From a virus: 47,866 bases of DNA. Positions 25,605 to 33,809 of the stretch are shown here, piece by piece (positions within the stretch are counted from its first letter, which is position 1; each line of letters begins with the position of its first letter). A model generated the notes under the pieces. It saw only the letters and a list, made by a program, of their open reading frames with translations. It was not told where the DNA came from and ran no database searches. The position numbers and the translations under genes are program-made. The stretch covers positions 1-47,866 of the IMG/VR virus record IMGVR_UViG_3300009514_000642, one strand, 5' to 3'.

Positions 25605-28600
25605 TGACTAGAGAAATAGTCCATCTACATTGTCATACTAATCATTCTTTTCTAGATGGTCAATCATCTGTTAAGAATCTAGTTGCACGCGCCAAAGAAC
25701 TAGGTATGGACGCACTTGCTATGACTAATCATGGCAATATTTTTGGTTGGGTAGAATTTGCTAAAGAATGTAAAAAACAAGATATTAAATCCTTATACGG
25801 CTGTGAATTTTATCTTACTGATGATCATGCGAATAAAAGCCGCCAAGCTCATCATCTAGTTGTTCTTGCCGAAAATGAAATAGGGCTGAATAATATTATT
25901 CGACTAACCACGCGGGCGAATGAGAACTTTTATTATAAACCTCGCATTGATCTGAAAGATCTAGAATTACATAAAGAGGGTATTATTGTTACGACGGCAT
26001 GTATGCATGGACCGATTTCGTATTGGTTATTTGATAAGATGACATGGCCTGTTGCTGGCGAAGAATCTACGTTAAAAGAAGCAGCTAATATTCCTGAAGC
26101 ATATCGTTACGCCAATGAACTGAAACGCATTCTTGGACCCGAACAGTTTTTTCTAGAAGTACAAGATGGTGGTATTCCAGAGCAAAAATTAATCAATCAG
26201 CGTGTTCGTAAAATCGCCAAAGAGCTAGGGCTTCAAGTAGTTGCTACCCAAGACTCTCATTATGTTAACAAAGATGATGCCTTGGCACATAGTTTTTTAA
26301 AAGCGATGGCTTTTGGAAAATCAGCAGTAGAAGCTGGGTCACACGGTTTTTCTACCGAAGAATATTATCTCAAAAATCGTGACATAGTATTACATGCAAC
26401 AGATATTAAACCAGCAGAAGTAGATATTACACGAGAAATTGCAGCTAGATGTAATGTAGAATTAGATCTTCATCAAATGCGCTTACCCAAATATCCGACG
26501 GATGACTTACGTTCTTCGATCGAGATTCTTAAGGAGAAGCTACGCCAGGGTTGGAAACGGCGTAAAATTTATGATGATTATGGCGAATATAGTCAACGTA
26601 TTAATCATGAATTAGTCGATATTGAACAGGCGGGTTTGGCAGATTATTTTCTTATTGTAGCTGATATTACAGATTATTGTCGAGATCAAAATATTATGGT
26701 AGGTCCAGCACGTGGATCTGCTGGAGGCTCGTTGGTATCTTATTTGTTAGGAATTACTAGTTTAGACCCTATAGTTCATGGTTTAATTTGGGAAAGATTT
26801 TATAATGTCGGTCGTATTGGTTCAATGCCCGACATTGATACAGATATTGAAAAGGGTAGGCGCGATGAGGTAATTGATTATATTCGTAGTCGATTTGGTG
26901 AAAAACGTGTAGCTCAAATTGTAACACTTTCTTCATTAGCAGCACGACAAGTATTACGTGACGTGTTTAAAGTTGCAGGTATTGATGAAAATGTTAAGAA
27001 TTTGATTGTAGGCTTAGTACCAGCTAAAAACGAAGACCATGCTTCTATTTCTTTACAGGAAGCTATTGACGCAGTACCAAAATTGAAAGAATATGCGGAC
27101 AATAAAGACCCATTTGATATTGTAAGAGGAGGTAGAGTTATACGTACTACATCTTGGCATGAACTTTTTGATATTGCATTACGCCTTGAGGGATGCTACA
27201 AGACTTCAGGCATACATGCCGCCGCAGTTATTATTGCTGATAAGGACTTTGACGAGGCTGGTGTTCCTTTGGTCAAAGCTAAAAGTACAGAAGACCATAA
27301 ACATCGAATGATTTGTGGTTGGGATATGGATGCAGTAGACGCTTTTGGTCTCCTTAAGGTAGATATTTTGGGCCTTGCTACATTAGATATTCTCAAAACT
27401 ACATTGAAACTTATCAAGAATCGACATGGCAAAACATATGATTTATCTAATATTCCTTTAGATAATTCTAAGGTTTTTAATTTATTAGCCGATGGACATA
27501 ATCAAGGGATTTTTCAACTAGAATCAAGTTTGGGTAAAGCGTGGTCTAAAAAATGTAAGCCCACTTCTGTAGAAGAAATTGCAGAGTTAATATCAATTAT
27601 TAGACCGTCATGTCTTGATACGGGAATGTCTGAAACTTATGCAAAAATTAAGCAAGGTAAGGAAACCCCTAGTTATATTCATTCTATCCTAAAACCTATT
27701 TTAGAACCTACTAAAGGTATTTTATTATATCAAGAACAGGTAATGGCGATTTGTCAAGTCGTAGCTGGTATGGATCTTAAACATGCAGACTCTGTACGTA
27801 AAGTTATTGGTAAAAAGAAACCAGATGAGTTGCGCGAAAAACAACAAGAATTTATGGATGGAGCAATTAAAACCGTACCACAAGATATTGCTGAAGAAAT
27901 TTGGGGCTGGATTGAGAAACAAGCTGGATACGGATTTAATAAAAGCCATGCTGTTGGTTATGCCATGTTGGCTTATCAAACCGCATGGGTTAAGGCTAAC
28001 TATTATCTAGAATTTTTATGTGCTAATCTTATGCATGCTAAAGACAAGGCTAATCAACAGCGTACTTCACAAGACGTTATAGCATCATTTGTCAATGATG
28101 GCAAACTACAAGATATTCATATTGTACCACCAAAATTAAATAATAGTCAAGTAGATTTTACGATTATAAATAAAAATGTAATTTCATTTGGGTTTTCACA
28201 TATTCGTGGTGTTGGTGCTTCGGCTTTAAAGTCTGTCAAAGCTTGTCAAATGGCTAAAAACTTTACTGAATTTTTGAATCTAGCATCTAAACATAAACTG
28301 AAGAAAACCGTGATTGAAGCATTCATTTGTGCAGGAGTGCTAGATGAATTTGGACTAGCTAGGCGTCGTATGAAAGCACAGTATAATTTATGGAGCGCCC
28401 TAACAGCTAAAGAGCAGACTATGTTGGAGGATCATTCTGGCACGCTAGTTGATCAAATTACGGCCATAGCCGATGAAGCCACGGTTGTAGATCGAAAAGC
28501 TAATAAGGTTAAAATGCCCAATATTAGTCGTAGACAAAAGTTAAGAACATTAGTGCAGACATTTCAAAATGAATCACATCGTGATACGGTGGCTCAGATT

Positions 28601-28972
28601 TTAGTATGGGAGAAGCACTATTTAGGTACTACCTTATCTGGTAGCATGGCGGACCTAGAACGAGCCATGAGTGGCGCTCGTCATACATGCAAAGAGGTTG
28701 GTACAGGTCAGTTACAGCCTGGTTGGGACGTACATTTATGTGTTGTGGTCGAGAAATTTCGAGAGGTAACTGTTAAACGTGGTAAAACTCAAGGTAGACA
28801 AATGGCTTTTGCTGTTGTGAGTGACTCGACATATGCTCTAGATGGGTCATGTATTTTTCCTGATGCGTATGATAAAGTTAAAGAGTCGGGTATTATGGAG
28901 GGTGACGTTGTGTCTATATTAGGCAAAATGTCAGATCGTGGACTAATCATCAATCAAATGAGGCAACTATGA
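25604..28972 (+). CDS. dnaE: DNA polymerase III alpha subunit, DnaE-type
   Basis: The 1122-residue replicative polymerase is close in length to bacterial DnaE. The N-terminal PHP domain keeps HLHCHT at residues 7-12, D18, H43 and E68, so its metal site looks largely intact and it may proofread or hydrolyse pyrophosphate. The palm has D410 and D412 in MPDIDTD and D587 in KVDILGL, matching the three catalytic aspartates. GPARGSAGGSLVSYLLG is the usual family segment before the palm. The C-terminal OB-fold region lies near 1030-1115 (MAFAVVSD). No separate epsilon exonuclease or sliding clamp is in the window, so host or distant phage genes must supply them. It overlaps the next gene by four bases. 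Confidence 0.93.
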   Translation: MTREIVHLHCHTNHSFLDGQSSVKNLVARAKELGMDALAMTNHGNIFGWVEFAKECKKQDIKSLYGCEFYLTDDHANKSRQAHHLVVLAENEIGLNNIIRLTTRANENFYYKPRIDLKDLELHKEGIIVTTACMHGPISYWLFDKMTWPVAGEESTLKEAANIPEAYRYANELKRILGPEQFFLEVQDGGIPEQKLINQRVRKIAKELGLQVVATQDSHYVNKDDALAHSFLKAMAFGKSAVEAGSHGFSTEEYYLKNRDIVLHATDIKPAEVDITREIAARCNVELDLHQMRLPKYPTDDLRSSIEILKEKLRQGWKRRKIYDDYGEYSQRINHELVDIEQAGLADYFLIVADITDYCRDQNIMVGPARGSAGGSLVSYLLGITSLDPIVHGLIWERFYNVGRIGSMPDIDTDIEKGRRDEVIDYIRSRFGEKRVAQIVTLSSLAARQVLRDVFKVAGIDENVKNLIVGLVPAKNEDHASISLQEAIDAVPKLKEYADNKDPFDIVRGGRVIRTTSWHELFDIALRLEGCYKTSGIHAAAVIIADKDFDEAGVPLVKAKSTEDHKHRMICGWDMDAVDAFGLLKVDILGLATLDILKTTLKLIKNRHGKTYDLSNIPLDNSKVFNLLADGHNQGIFQLESSLGKAWSKKCKPTSVEEIAELISIIRPSCLDTGMSETYAKIKQGKETPSYIHSILKPILEPTKGILLYQEQVMAICQVVAGMDLKHADSVRKVIGKKKPDELREKQQEFMDGAIKTVPQDIAEEIWGWIEKQAGYGFNKSHAVGYAMLAYQTAWVKANYYLEFLCANLMHAKDKANQQRTSQDVIASFVNDGKLQDIHIVPPKLNNSQVDFTIINKNVISFGFSHIRGVGASALKSVKACQMAKNFTEFLNLASKHKLKKTVIEAFICAGVLDEFGLARRRMKAQYNLWSALTAKEQTMLEDHSGTLVDQITAIADEATVVDRKANKVKMPNISRRQKLRTLVQTFQNESHRDTVAQILVWEKHYLGTTLSGSMADLERAMSGARHTCKEVGTGQLQPGWDVHLCVVVEKFREVTVKRGKTQGRQMAFAVVSDSTYALDGSCIFPDAYDKVKESGIMEGDVVSILGKMSDRGLIINQMRQL

Positions 28973-29163
28973 GTTATGTAGAATATAAAGAGGTTAAAGT
29001 ACCGGATGAATATTTGGGAAAAGATGCAGCAACAATGACTGACGCAGGTATTATTGAATGGTTAAATAAACTTGCACGTGAAGAAGGGTGGCGGGTAATA
29101 TGGACCACTTTTCATAACTTTCCGTTTCTTATGCTAGAACGTGAAGTAAATCCAAATGAATGA
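28969..29163 (+). CDS. Small 64-aa protein coupled to polymerase
   Basis: The 64-residue product overlaps the polymerase stop by four bases (ATGA). It has an acidic N-terminal half and a compact second half (INWLNKLAREEGW-type helix, then RVIW and LMLERE strands). The helix-then-two-strand layout with a conserved-looking LMLER end occurs in many small phage proteins of unknown role. It is the last gene before the second GGACGA motif, which begins immediately after its TGA. Confidence 0.55.
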   Translation: MSYVEYKEVKVPDEYLGKDAATMTDAGIIEWLNKLAREEGWRVIWTTFHNFPFLMLEREVNPNE

Positions 29164-29193
29164 GGACGATTATAACATCTAGGCACATAATAA
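29164..29193 (+). promoter_or_regulatory. Candidate phage promoter, copy 2 (GGACGA-N16-CATAAT)
   Basis: GGACGA (29164-29169), 16 bases, CATAAT (29186-29191). It begins directly after a stop codon and fills the 34-base gap. Transcription from such a -10 would start near 29198, which is the A of the next ATG. It therefore could yield a leaderless mRNA. Matches copy 1 over 16 contiguous bases and in box spacing. Confidence 0.65.
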
Positions 29194-29197
29194 TACT

Positions 29198-29704
29198 ATG
29201 GCACATATTACTACTACCATTGACAGCATTCGTGGAATTATTAAAATCTTGCTTGACGACGGGCAGGAGAAGCAAACCATTGAGTTAAAATGGTGTGAAT
29301 TTGATGATATTGGGTCGGTAGGATTTTGGACCTCATTTTCACAGGTGCCAATTTTATTAACCGAGGTGGCGGCTGAGCAATTTATTCGTATAATGCTTAG
29401 TCAACTAGTGGTAAGTTTTGAAATACAGCCTGGGGATTTAACTATTATTAATCATCTAGGTGAATCAATTCAAGATGTACAATTTTTACCTCCAACCTTT
29501 ATAGGAACGGAAGGTGAATTATTACAATTTATTACTAAACAAGATAGTTTGCGCAGAATTTTCTCTGCTTATGAACAAACTAATAAATTAAATAGTGAGA
29601 TCATTAATCTTTGTGATTATGATGATGTTGTGGACGACTTTCTGAGTTTAATACAAGCAAGAACATCAGGAAGTTTTATTTCTGTAAATAAACCAAATCA
29701 ATAG
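29198..29704 (+). CDS. Unknown 168-aa protein, possibly from a leaderless mRNA
   Basis: The 168-residue acidic protein has N-terminal beta strands (ITTTIDSIRGIIKI) and a helical C-terminal third. No known motif. No Shine-Dalgarno sequence precedes the ATG: the upstream bases are the promoter-like CATAATAATACT. Translation from the very 5' end of the mRNA is therefore likely if the promoter call is right. It heads a unit continuing into SSB, the sigma-like factor and the glycan genes. An early regulator or DNA-binding accessory role is possible but unproven. Confidence 0.6.
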   Translation: MAHITTTIDSIRGIIKILLDDGQEKQTIELKWCEFDDIGSVGFWTSFSQVPILLTEVAAEQFIRIMLSQLVVSFEIQPGDLTIINHLGESIQDVQFLPPTFIGTEGELLQFITKQDSLRRIFSAYEQTNKLNSEIINLCDYDDVVDDFLSLIQARTSGSFISVNKPNQ

Positions 29705-29713
29705 GAAAATACC

Positions 29714-30112
29714 ATGGATAGTGGACGAGTATTTTTAACAGGTCGTTTGACCAGAGACCCTCTCTTTTTTGGTGAAGGCGACAAGCAGCGTGCGCTCTTT
29801 ACTATAGCGTTTAATCGTGGTCGTGATGAGGCGCGTAAGACAACTTTTGTCCAGTGTATTGCTTGGGGCAAGCGTGCTGATATTATGCGTGATTTTAATA
29901 AAGGCTCTGGCATTCATATCGAAGGTGATCTTGAGTTAGATAGTTATACTAATAAGGAAGATGTTAAGGTTGAAAGGCTTCAAGTGAACGTTAGTGTTAT
30001 TACGGCAACTCAAAATTTACGACGTCGTAGCCAACAAGAAGAAGTTGTTGTAGGTATCACCACAGATGGCAATAGTAATACCGACGTTGATGAAGGTGAA
30101 ATTCCTTTCTAA
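29714..30112 (+). CDS. ssb: Single-stranded DNA-binding protein
   Basis: The 132-residue SSB protects and organises single strands at the replication fork. The OB-fold runs over residues 1-105, with the usual start VFLTGRLTRDP, the FTIAFNR strand, TTFVQCIAWGKRAD, KGSGIHIEGDL and a final strand before ITATQNL. A short acidic, polar linker leads to the C-terminal tip DEGEIPF, the peptide by which bacterial SSB recruits partners. The tip is close to the bacterial consensus ending D-I-P-F, so it may recruit host or phage replication proteins. AGGA lies 5 bases or so upstream of ATG. Sixteen bases separate it from the sigma-like gene. Confidence 0.9.
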   Translation: MDSGRVFLTGRLTRDPLFFGEGDKQRALFTIAFNRGRDEARKTTFVQCIAWGKRADIMRDFNKGSGIHIEGDLELDSYTNKEDVKVERLQVNVSVITATQNLRRRSQQEEVVVGITTDGNSNTDVDEGEIPF

Positions 30113-30128
30113 ATATTAAGTAATAGCA

Positions 30129-30761
30129 ATGTTTTGTAGAATGGAAGAGTCACCTGATCAAGTTTATGCTGCAAATAGAGGATTGATTAGATCGTTAATT
30201 AATTCTATTGTAGTGAATAATCGCTCTGTAGTATCTGTGGAAGATCTACAACAAGCAGGTGCCCTGGCGTTGATCGTAGCGCTTCGGACATATGATCCTT
30301 CGGTGGGTTCATTTCAGTCTTATATTCGTTGCTGCATTCGAAATGCTCTCCTAGAGGAAGCTAATTCATTTAATAGTATATTTACTGTAGATGAAAAGTT
30401 ACGCCGACAAACGAACGCTATTTTAAAAATGCGTGAGCAAGGATTGAGCGATGACACTATTATGACACGGCTCGGGATTAAAACCCGAGCCACTTTTTTA
30501 TCTTTGTTACAATTAGGTAATTATGCTATTGAGCTTCATAAGGTTGATATAGAGGATAATTTTTCACCTGATAAAGATGATATTCTACGTTTATTAAATG
30601 AAATCGGTTTAAATGATGTAGAGTTGGAGTTTGTTAATTTTATTATTAATAATCATTCAATGGACGATATTGCAATAAAAATGAATTTGAGCCGCTCTTA
30701 TCTTTTCACTGTTAAAGCAACTATTCGTGATAAGATTTTAGAATGGGGTAGAAACGAGTAA
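30129..30761 (+). CDS. Sigma-70-like transcription factor with in-gene terminator
   Basis: The 210-residue protein has a sigma region 2-like segment (about residues 12-79, with DLQQAGALALIVALRTYDP and FQSYIRCCIRNAL), a middle helix-turn-helix (about 96-126) and a region 4-like helix-turn-helix (about 160-205, MDDIAIKMNLSRSYL). It resembles compact phage sigma factors that redirect host RNA polymerase to middle or late promoters. The first ATG lacks a good ribosome site; another at 30141 is possible. The codons for residues 114-123 form a perfect terminator. It lies directly before the glycan operon. Recognition of the GGACGA or TTTAGTGTAT motifs is a hypothesis only. Confidence 0.75.
   Translation: MFCRMEESPDQVYAANRGLIRSLINSIVVNNRSVVSVEDLQQAGALALIVALRTYDPSVGSFQSYIRCCIRNALLEEANSFNSIFTVDEKLRRQTNAILKMREQGLSDDTIMTRLGIKTRATFLSLLQLGNYAIELHKVDIEDNFSPDKDDILRLLNEIGLNDVELEFVNFIINNHSMDDIAIKMNLSRSYLFTVKATIRDKILEWGRNE
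30469..30499 (+). terminator. Intrinsic terminator inside the sigma-factor gene
   Basis: GGCTCGGG (30469-30476) and CCCGAGCC (30484-30491) pair perfectly around the loop ATTAAAA, followed by AC and TTTTTT (30494-30499). It lies fully within the sigma reading frame. Translating ribosomes would mask it, so it could act as an attenuator linking transcription of downstream genes to translation of the sigma gene. Confidence 0.8.
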
Positions 30762-30767
30762 TTTAAT

Positions 30768-33700
30768 ATGGGGACCGGCATGAGTCAAGAAAAGAATAAT
30801 AAAAAGCGTATTTTGTTTATTGGTGAAGCATCATGTCTTAATACTGGTTTTTCAACCTATTATCGTGAATTACTTCCAAGACTTGCCGCTATGGGTAAGT
30901 ATGAGATTGCTGAATTTGCATCTTATATTACAGATGATGATCCACGAGCCCAGGCATTTATTCAAGGACGATGGAAATTTTATGGTAATGCTCCACAAAC
31001 TTCAGAAGAAGAAGCCCTATTCAATCAGCCAGATCCTGCACAACCGGGACAAAATACTAATCAGTTTGGTAGGTGGAAGTTTGAACATGTACTCGCAGAT
31101 TTTCAGCCTGATATAGTTTGCTTACCATCGGGCGAGCCTATTATGACATCTAATGGATATAAGAATATTGAAGATGTTCAGGTAGGTGATTTAGTAATGA
31201 CTCACCAAGGTAGGTTTCGTTCCGTTTTAGAAACCATGAATCGAAAGCACGATGGTGATTTGTATTCTATATATTTTAATGGTGGATCAGAGCCACTGAG
31301 GGTGACAAGTAATCACCCTGTGTTGGTATATCGAAAGCGCAAGCAGACTAATCAAAAGAAAAGTATTGGAGCAATTTATGCTGGTATTGATGCTCAATTT
31401 GTGAGAGCTGATCAAATTCAAGAGGGTGATTTGGTTGTAGTGCCCCGACTGCAAGATACTCAGGCTTCTTATCTTACAATAGATATCACATCTTACCTAG
31501 ATGACTCTGTGAATTATGAAATTATAGGTAATCAAATTCATACCAAACCTCACGGTCATGTTGTTCCACGCTATATTGAGCTTACCCCAGATTTGGCAAG
31601 ATTGGTTGGGTATTTTATTGCGGATGGGTCAAGCTCGATAAGAGAAGTTTGTACCACGTTTAGTAGTAATGAAATAAGATTTGTAGATGATGTAAAAATA
31701 ATTTTAGAATCTATATTTAAAATAAACACCACAGTTTTTGATTGTAGCCCTAATAAACAATCTTTTAATAACAGATTATGTAGTACGATAATTGCAAACT
31801 TTTTTACAAATTGGATTGGTCAGCGAGAGAATAAAAATATTCCTTATGAGTTTTGGCAATCTCCTTTAGATGTTCGTCAACAATTAATGCGTGGCTTGGT
31901 TCGTGGTGATGGAGATTATGCCAAAAATTCAGTAAGACTCACTACTGTTGTTCGAAATCTAGCCTATTCTTATAGGATGTTAGCAATCTCTTTAGGAATT
32001 CCAGTAAGTATTCAATTTAATGAAACACAAGGTAAAAATGGTGCCTACGTTATTTGTGGATATGGTGAATCCGCTCGATCTCTTCATCTTCTAGTTGATA
32101 AATTTGAAGGACAAGAGCCACCGGGTTTAGTTGCTACGGCAGTTCGTCGTGGTTGTTCTACACATATGGTGAACAATCAAATGTTGGCCACTGTCAAGAA
32201 GATTGAAGTCAACAAATATTGTGGCAAGGTTTATAACTTTGAAGTAGAAGAAGATCATTCGTACGTAAGTGTAGTGTCTACACACAATTGCGACATAAGG
32301 GATTGGTGGATGATTGCCTTTGAGGAACGCAGCCCATTCCGCAAATATTTTAAGTGGGTCATTATGCCTACTGTAGATTCAATTCCTCAAAAAGAGGAAT
32401 GGATTCAAACTTATATAGGTGCTAATTATGTTATGGCCTATTCTGATTTTGGTATTGATTCTTTGCGTCGTTCTTCACCTAAATTAGAAGTAAGAATGGA
32501 TCCACCGGGCAAGCGAGGTTTCGTTGGCATTGACAAAATGCCAGGTAAGTTACACCCCGTACCATTACGTCCTGGTGTAGATTTAAAAACTTTTCATCCA
32601 CGTAATGATGAAGAGAAAAAAGCACTTAAACAAAAATGGGGTATTAAACCAGACATTCCTATTATTTTACTAGTGCAACGTAACCAAGCCAGAAAACGTA
32701 TTTCTGAAGTGATTACGGCATTTTCAATGATGAAATCGCTTTATCCTGATAATGAAATGGTACAAAAGTCCATTTTGCTTATGCATACTGCATGGCCTGA
32801 TAATGTCATGTCTGTTGATTTTCCACGTGCAGTGGCACGTATTCAAACTGGTTGGCACGGTGCTCCACACCCTCGTAAGGGTATTATACGAGAAGTAAAT
32901 TCTACTTTTATATGTCATAATACACAATGTGGCGATGTCTTTATTGCACCATCTATTAATTTGCGCCAATATCATGTCATTATATGCCCCAAGTGTGGAC
33001 AACAAAGTGCTCGTACACCAACCACGGGTTTTGGTATTACCAGAGAGCAACTATCAGAAGTTTTTGGTATGGCAGACATTATGGTACAAATGAGTATTGC
33101 AGAAGGTTGTGGTATGCCCGTGCAAGAAGCCAAGGCGTGTGGCGTTCCTGTATTAGTGACAGACTATTCTGCCCTTAGTGAAAAAGGCAAGATACCTAAT
33201 TATGAGCATGTTGATCAAAAGAATTATTCTGTACATCAGGGTGGCGAGGTTATAAAATTAGCCTATCTTTATGAAGAACCAGAAACCACATGTTGGCGCG
33301 CTCATACATCTATAGAAGATTGTTGTCACAAGATGGCTGCGCTTATTAGTGATCGCGAACGTCTAGCTAAGATGAGTAAAGCAGCCCGAGAATGTACTGA
33401 AGAGAATTATAATTGGGACAAAAACTTTAAAGAGTGGGAGTTTATTTTAGACCATATTACACCATTAGACAGAAATACTACATGGGACAAACCAATAGAA
33501 TTAATTGAAATTGATAATACAATGCCTGCCCCAGAATGTACCGATGAAGATTTTGTTATTTGGTGTTATACTAAATTATTAGGCTATAAAGGAGAGCATG
33601 ATATTGATGAAGATGGACGTAAAAATTGGTTATCTAAATTACAACTTGAGGCCAGTCGCGGTATTCCAATTCAGCAAACAAGACAAGAAATTGCCAATTA

Positions 33701-33809
33701 TTTCCGCCAACAAGCCGAGGCACAAAATGTAGTAGAGCGTCTGCGCACTAATACAAAATTAACTAATACATCAGAAGAAGTTGATATTCTTGAGGCGGTG
33801 ATATTATAA
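30768..33809 (+). CDS. GT4-type glycosyltransferase interrupted by an intein
   Basis: The 1013-residue precursor loses a 390-residue intein (residues 118-507) to give a 623-residue enzyme. The exteins form a GT-B glycosyltransferase: N-terminal Rossmann start RILFIGEASCLNTGF, CDIRDWW at the splice junction, then the nucleotide-sugar motif AEGCGMPVQEAKACG at about 773-787 of the precursor. A Cys4 zinc-ribbon insertion lies in the C-terminal lobe (CHNTQC and CPKC, about 718-747). The last 90 residues contain a YTKLLGY...DGRKNWLSKL pattern reminiscent of DUF4214. An ATG at 30780, five bases after GGGGA, may be the real start. It heads the glycan operon; sugar donor and acceptor are unknown. Confidence 0.85.
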   Translation: MGTGMSQEKNNKKRILFIGEASCLNTGFSTYYRELLPRLAAMGKYEIAEFASYITDDDPRAQAFIQGRWKFYGNAPQTSEEEALFNQPDPAQPGQNTNQFGRWKFEHVLADFQPDIVCLPSGEPIMTSNGYKNIEDVQVGDLVMTHQGRFRSVLETMNRKHDGDLYSIYFNGGSEPLRVTSNHPVLVYRKRKQTNQKKSIGAIYAGIDAQFVRADQIQEGDLVVVPRLQDTQASYLTIDITSYLDDSVNYEIIGNQIHTKPHGHVVPRYIELTPDLARLVGYFIADGSSSIREVCTTFSSNEIRFVDDVKIILESIFKINTTVFDCSPNKQSFNNRLCSTIIANFFTNWIGQRENKNIPYEFWQSPLDVRQQLMRGLVRGDGDYAKNSVRLTTVVRNLAYSYRMLAISLGIPVSIQFNETQGKNGAYVICGYGESARSLHLLVDKFEGQEPPGLVATAVRRGCSTHMVNNQMLATVKKIEVNKYCGKVYNFEVEEDHSYVSVVSTHNCDIRDWWMIAFEERSPFRKYFKWVIMPTVDSIPQKEEWIQTYIGANYVMAYSDFGIDSLRRSSPKLEVRMDPPGKRGFVGIDKMPGKLHPVPLRPGVDLKTFHPRNDEEKKALKQKWGIKPDIPIILLVQRNQARKRISEVITAFSMMKSLYPDNEMVQKSILLMHTAWPDNVMSVDFPRAVARIQTGWHGAPHPRKGIIREVNSTFICHNTQCGDVFIAPSINLRQYHVIICPKCGQQSARTPTTGFGITREQLSEVFGMADIMVQMSIAEGCGMPVQEAKACGVPVLVTDYSALSEKGKIPNYEHVDQKNYSVHQGGEVIKLAYLYEEPETTCWRAHTSIEDCCHKMAALISDRERLAKMSKAARECTEENYNWDKNFKEWEFILDHITPLDRNTTWDKPIELIEIDNTMPAPECTDEDFVIWCYTKLLGYKGEHDIDEDGRKNWLSKLQLEASRGIPIQQTRQEIANYFRQQAEAQNVVERLRTNTKLTNTSEEVDILEAVIL
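31119..32288 (+). mobile_element. Intein with LAGLIDADG endonuclease in the glycosyltransferase
   Basis: The intein is 390 residues. Its first residue is Cys (CLPSGEPIMTS, block A). Block B is VTSNHPVLV, and the splicing C-terminus is VEEDHSYVSV then THN before an extein Cys. Two LAGLIDADG-type helices, LARLVGYFIADG and LMRGLVRGDGD, show an intact homing endonuclease between the splicing blocks. The frame is continuous, so splicing and homing activity are both probably preserved. The insertion point lies between PDIV and CDIRDWW, a conserved-looking motif of the host protein. Confidence 0.93.
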
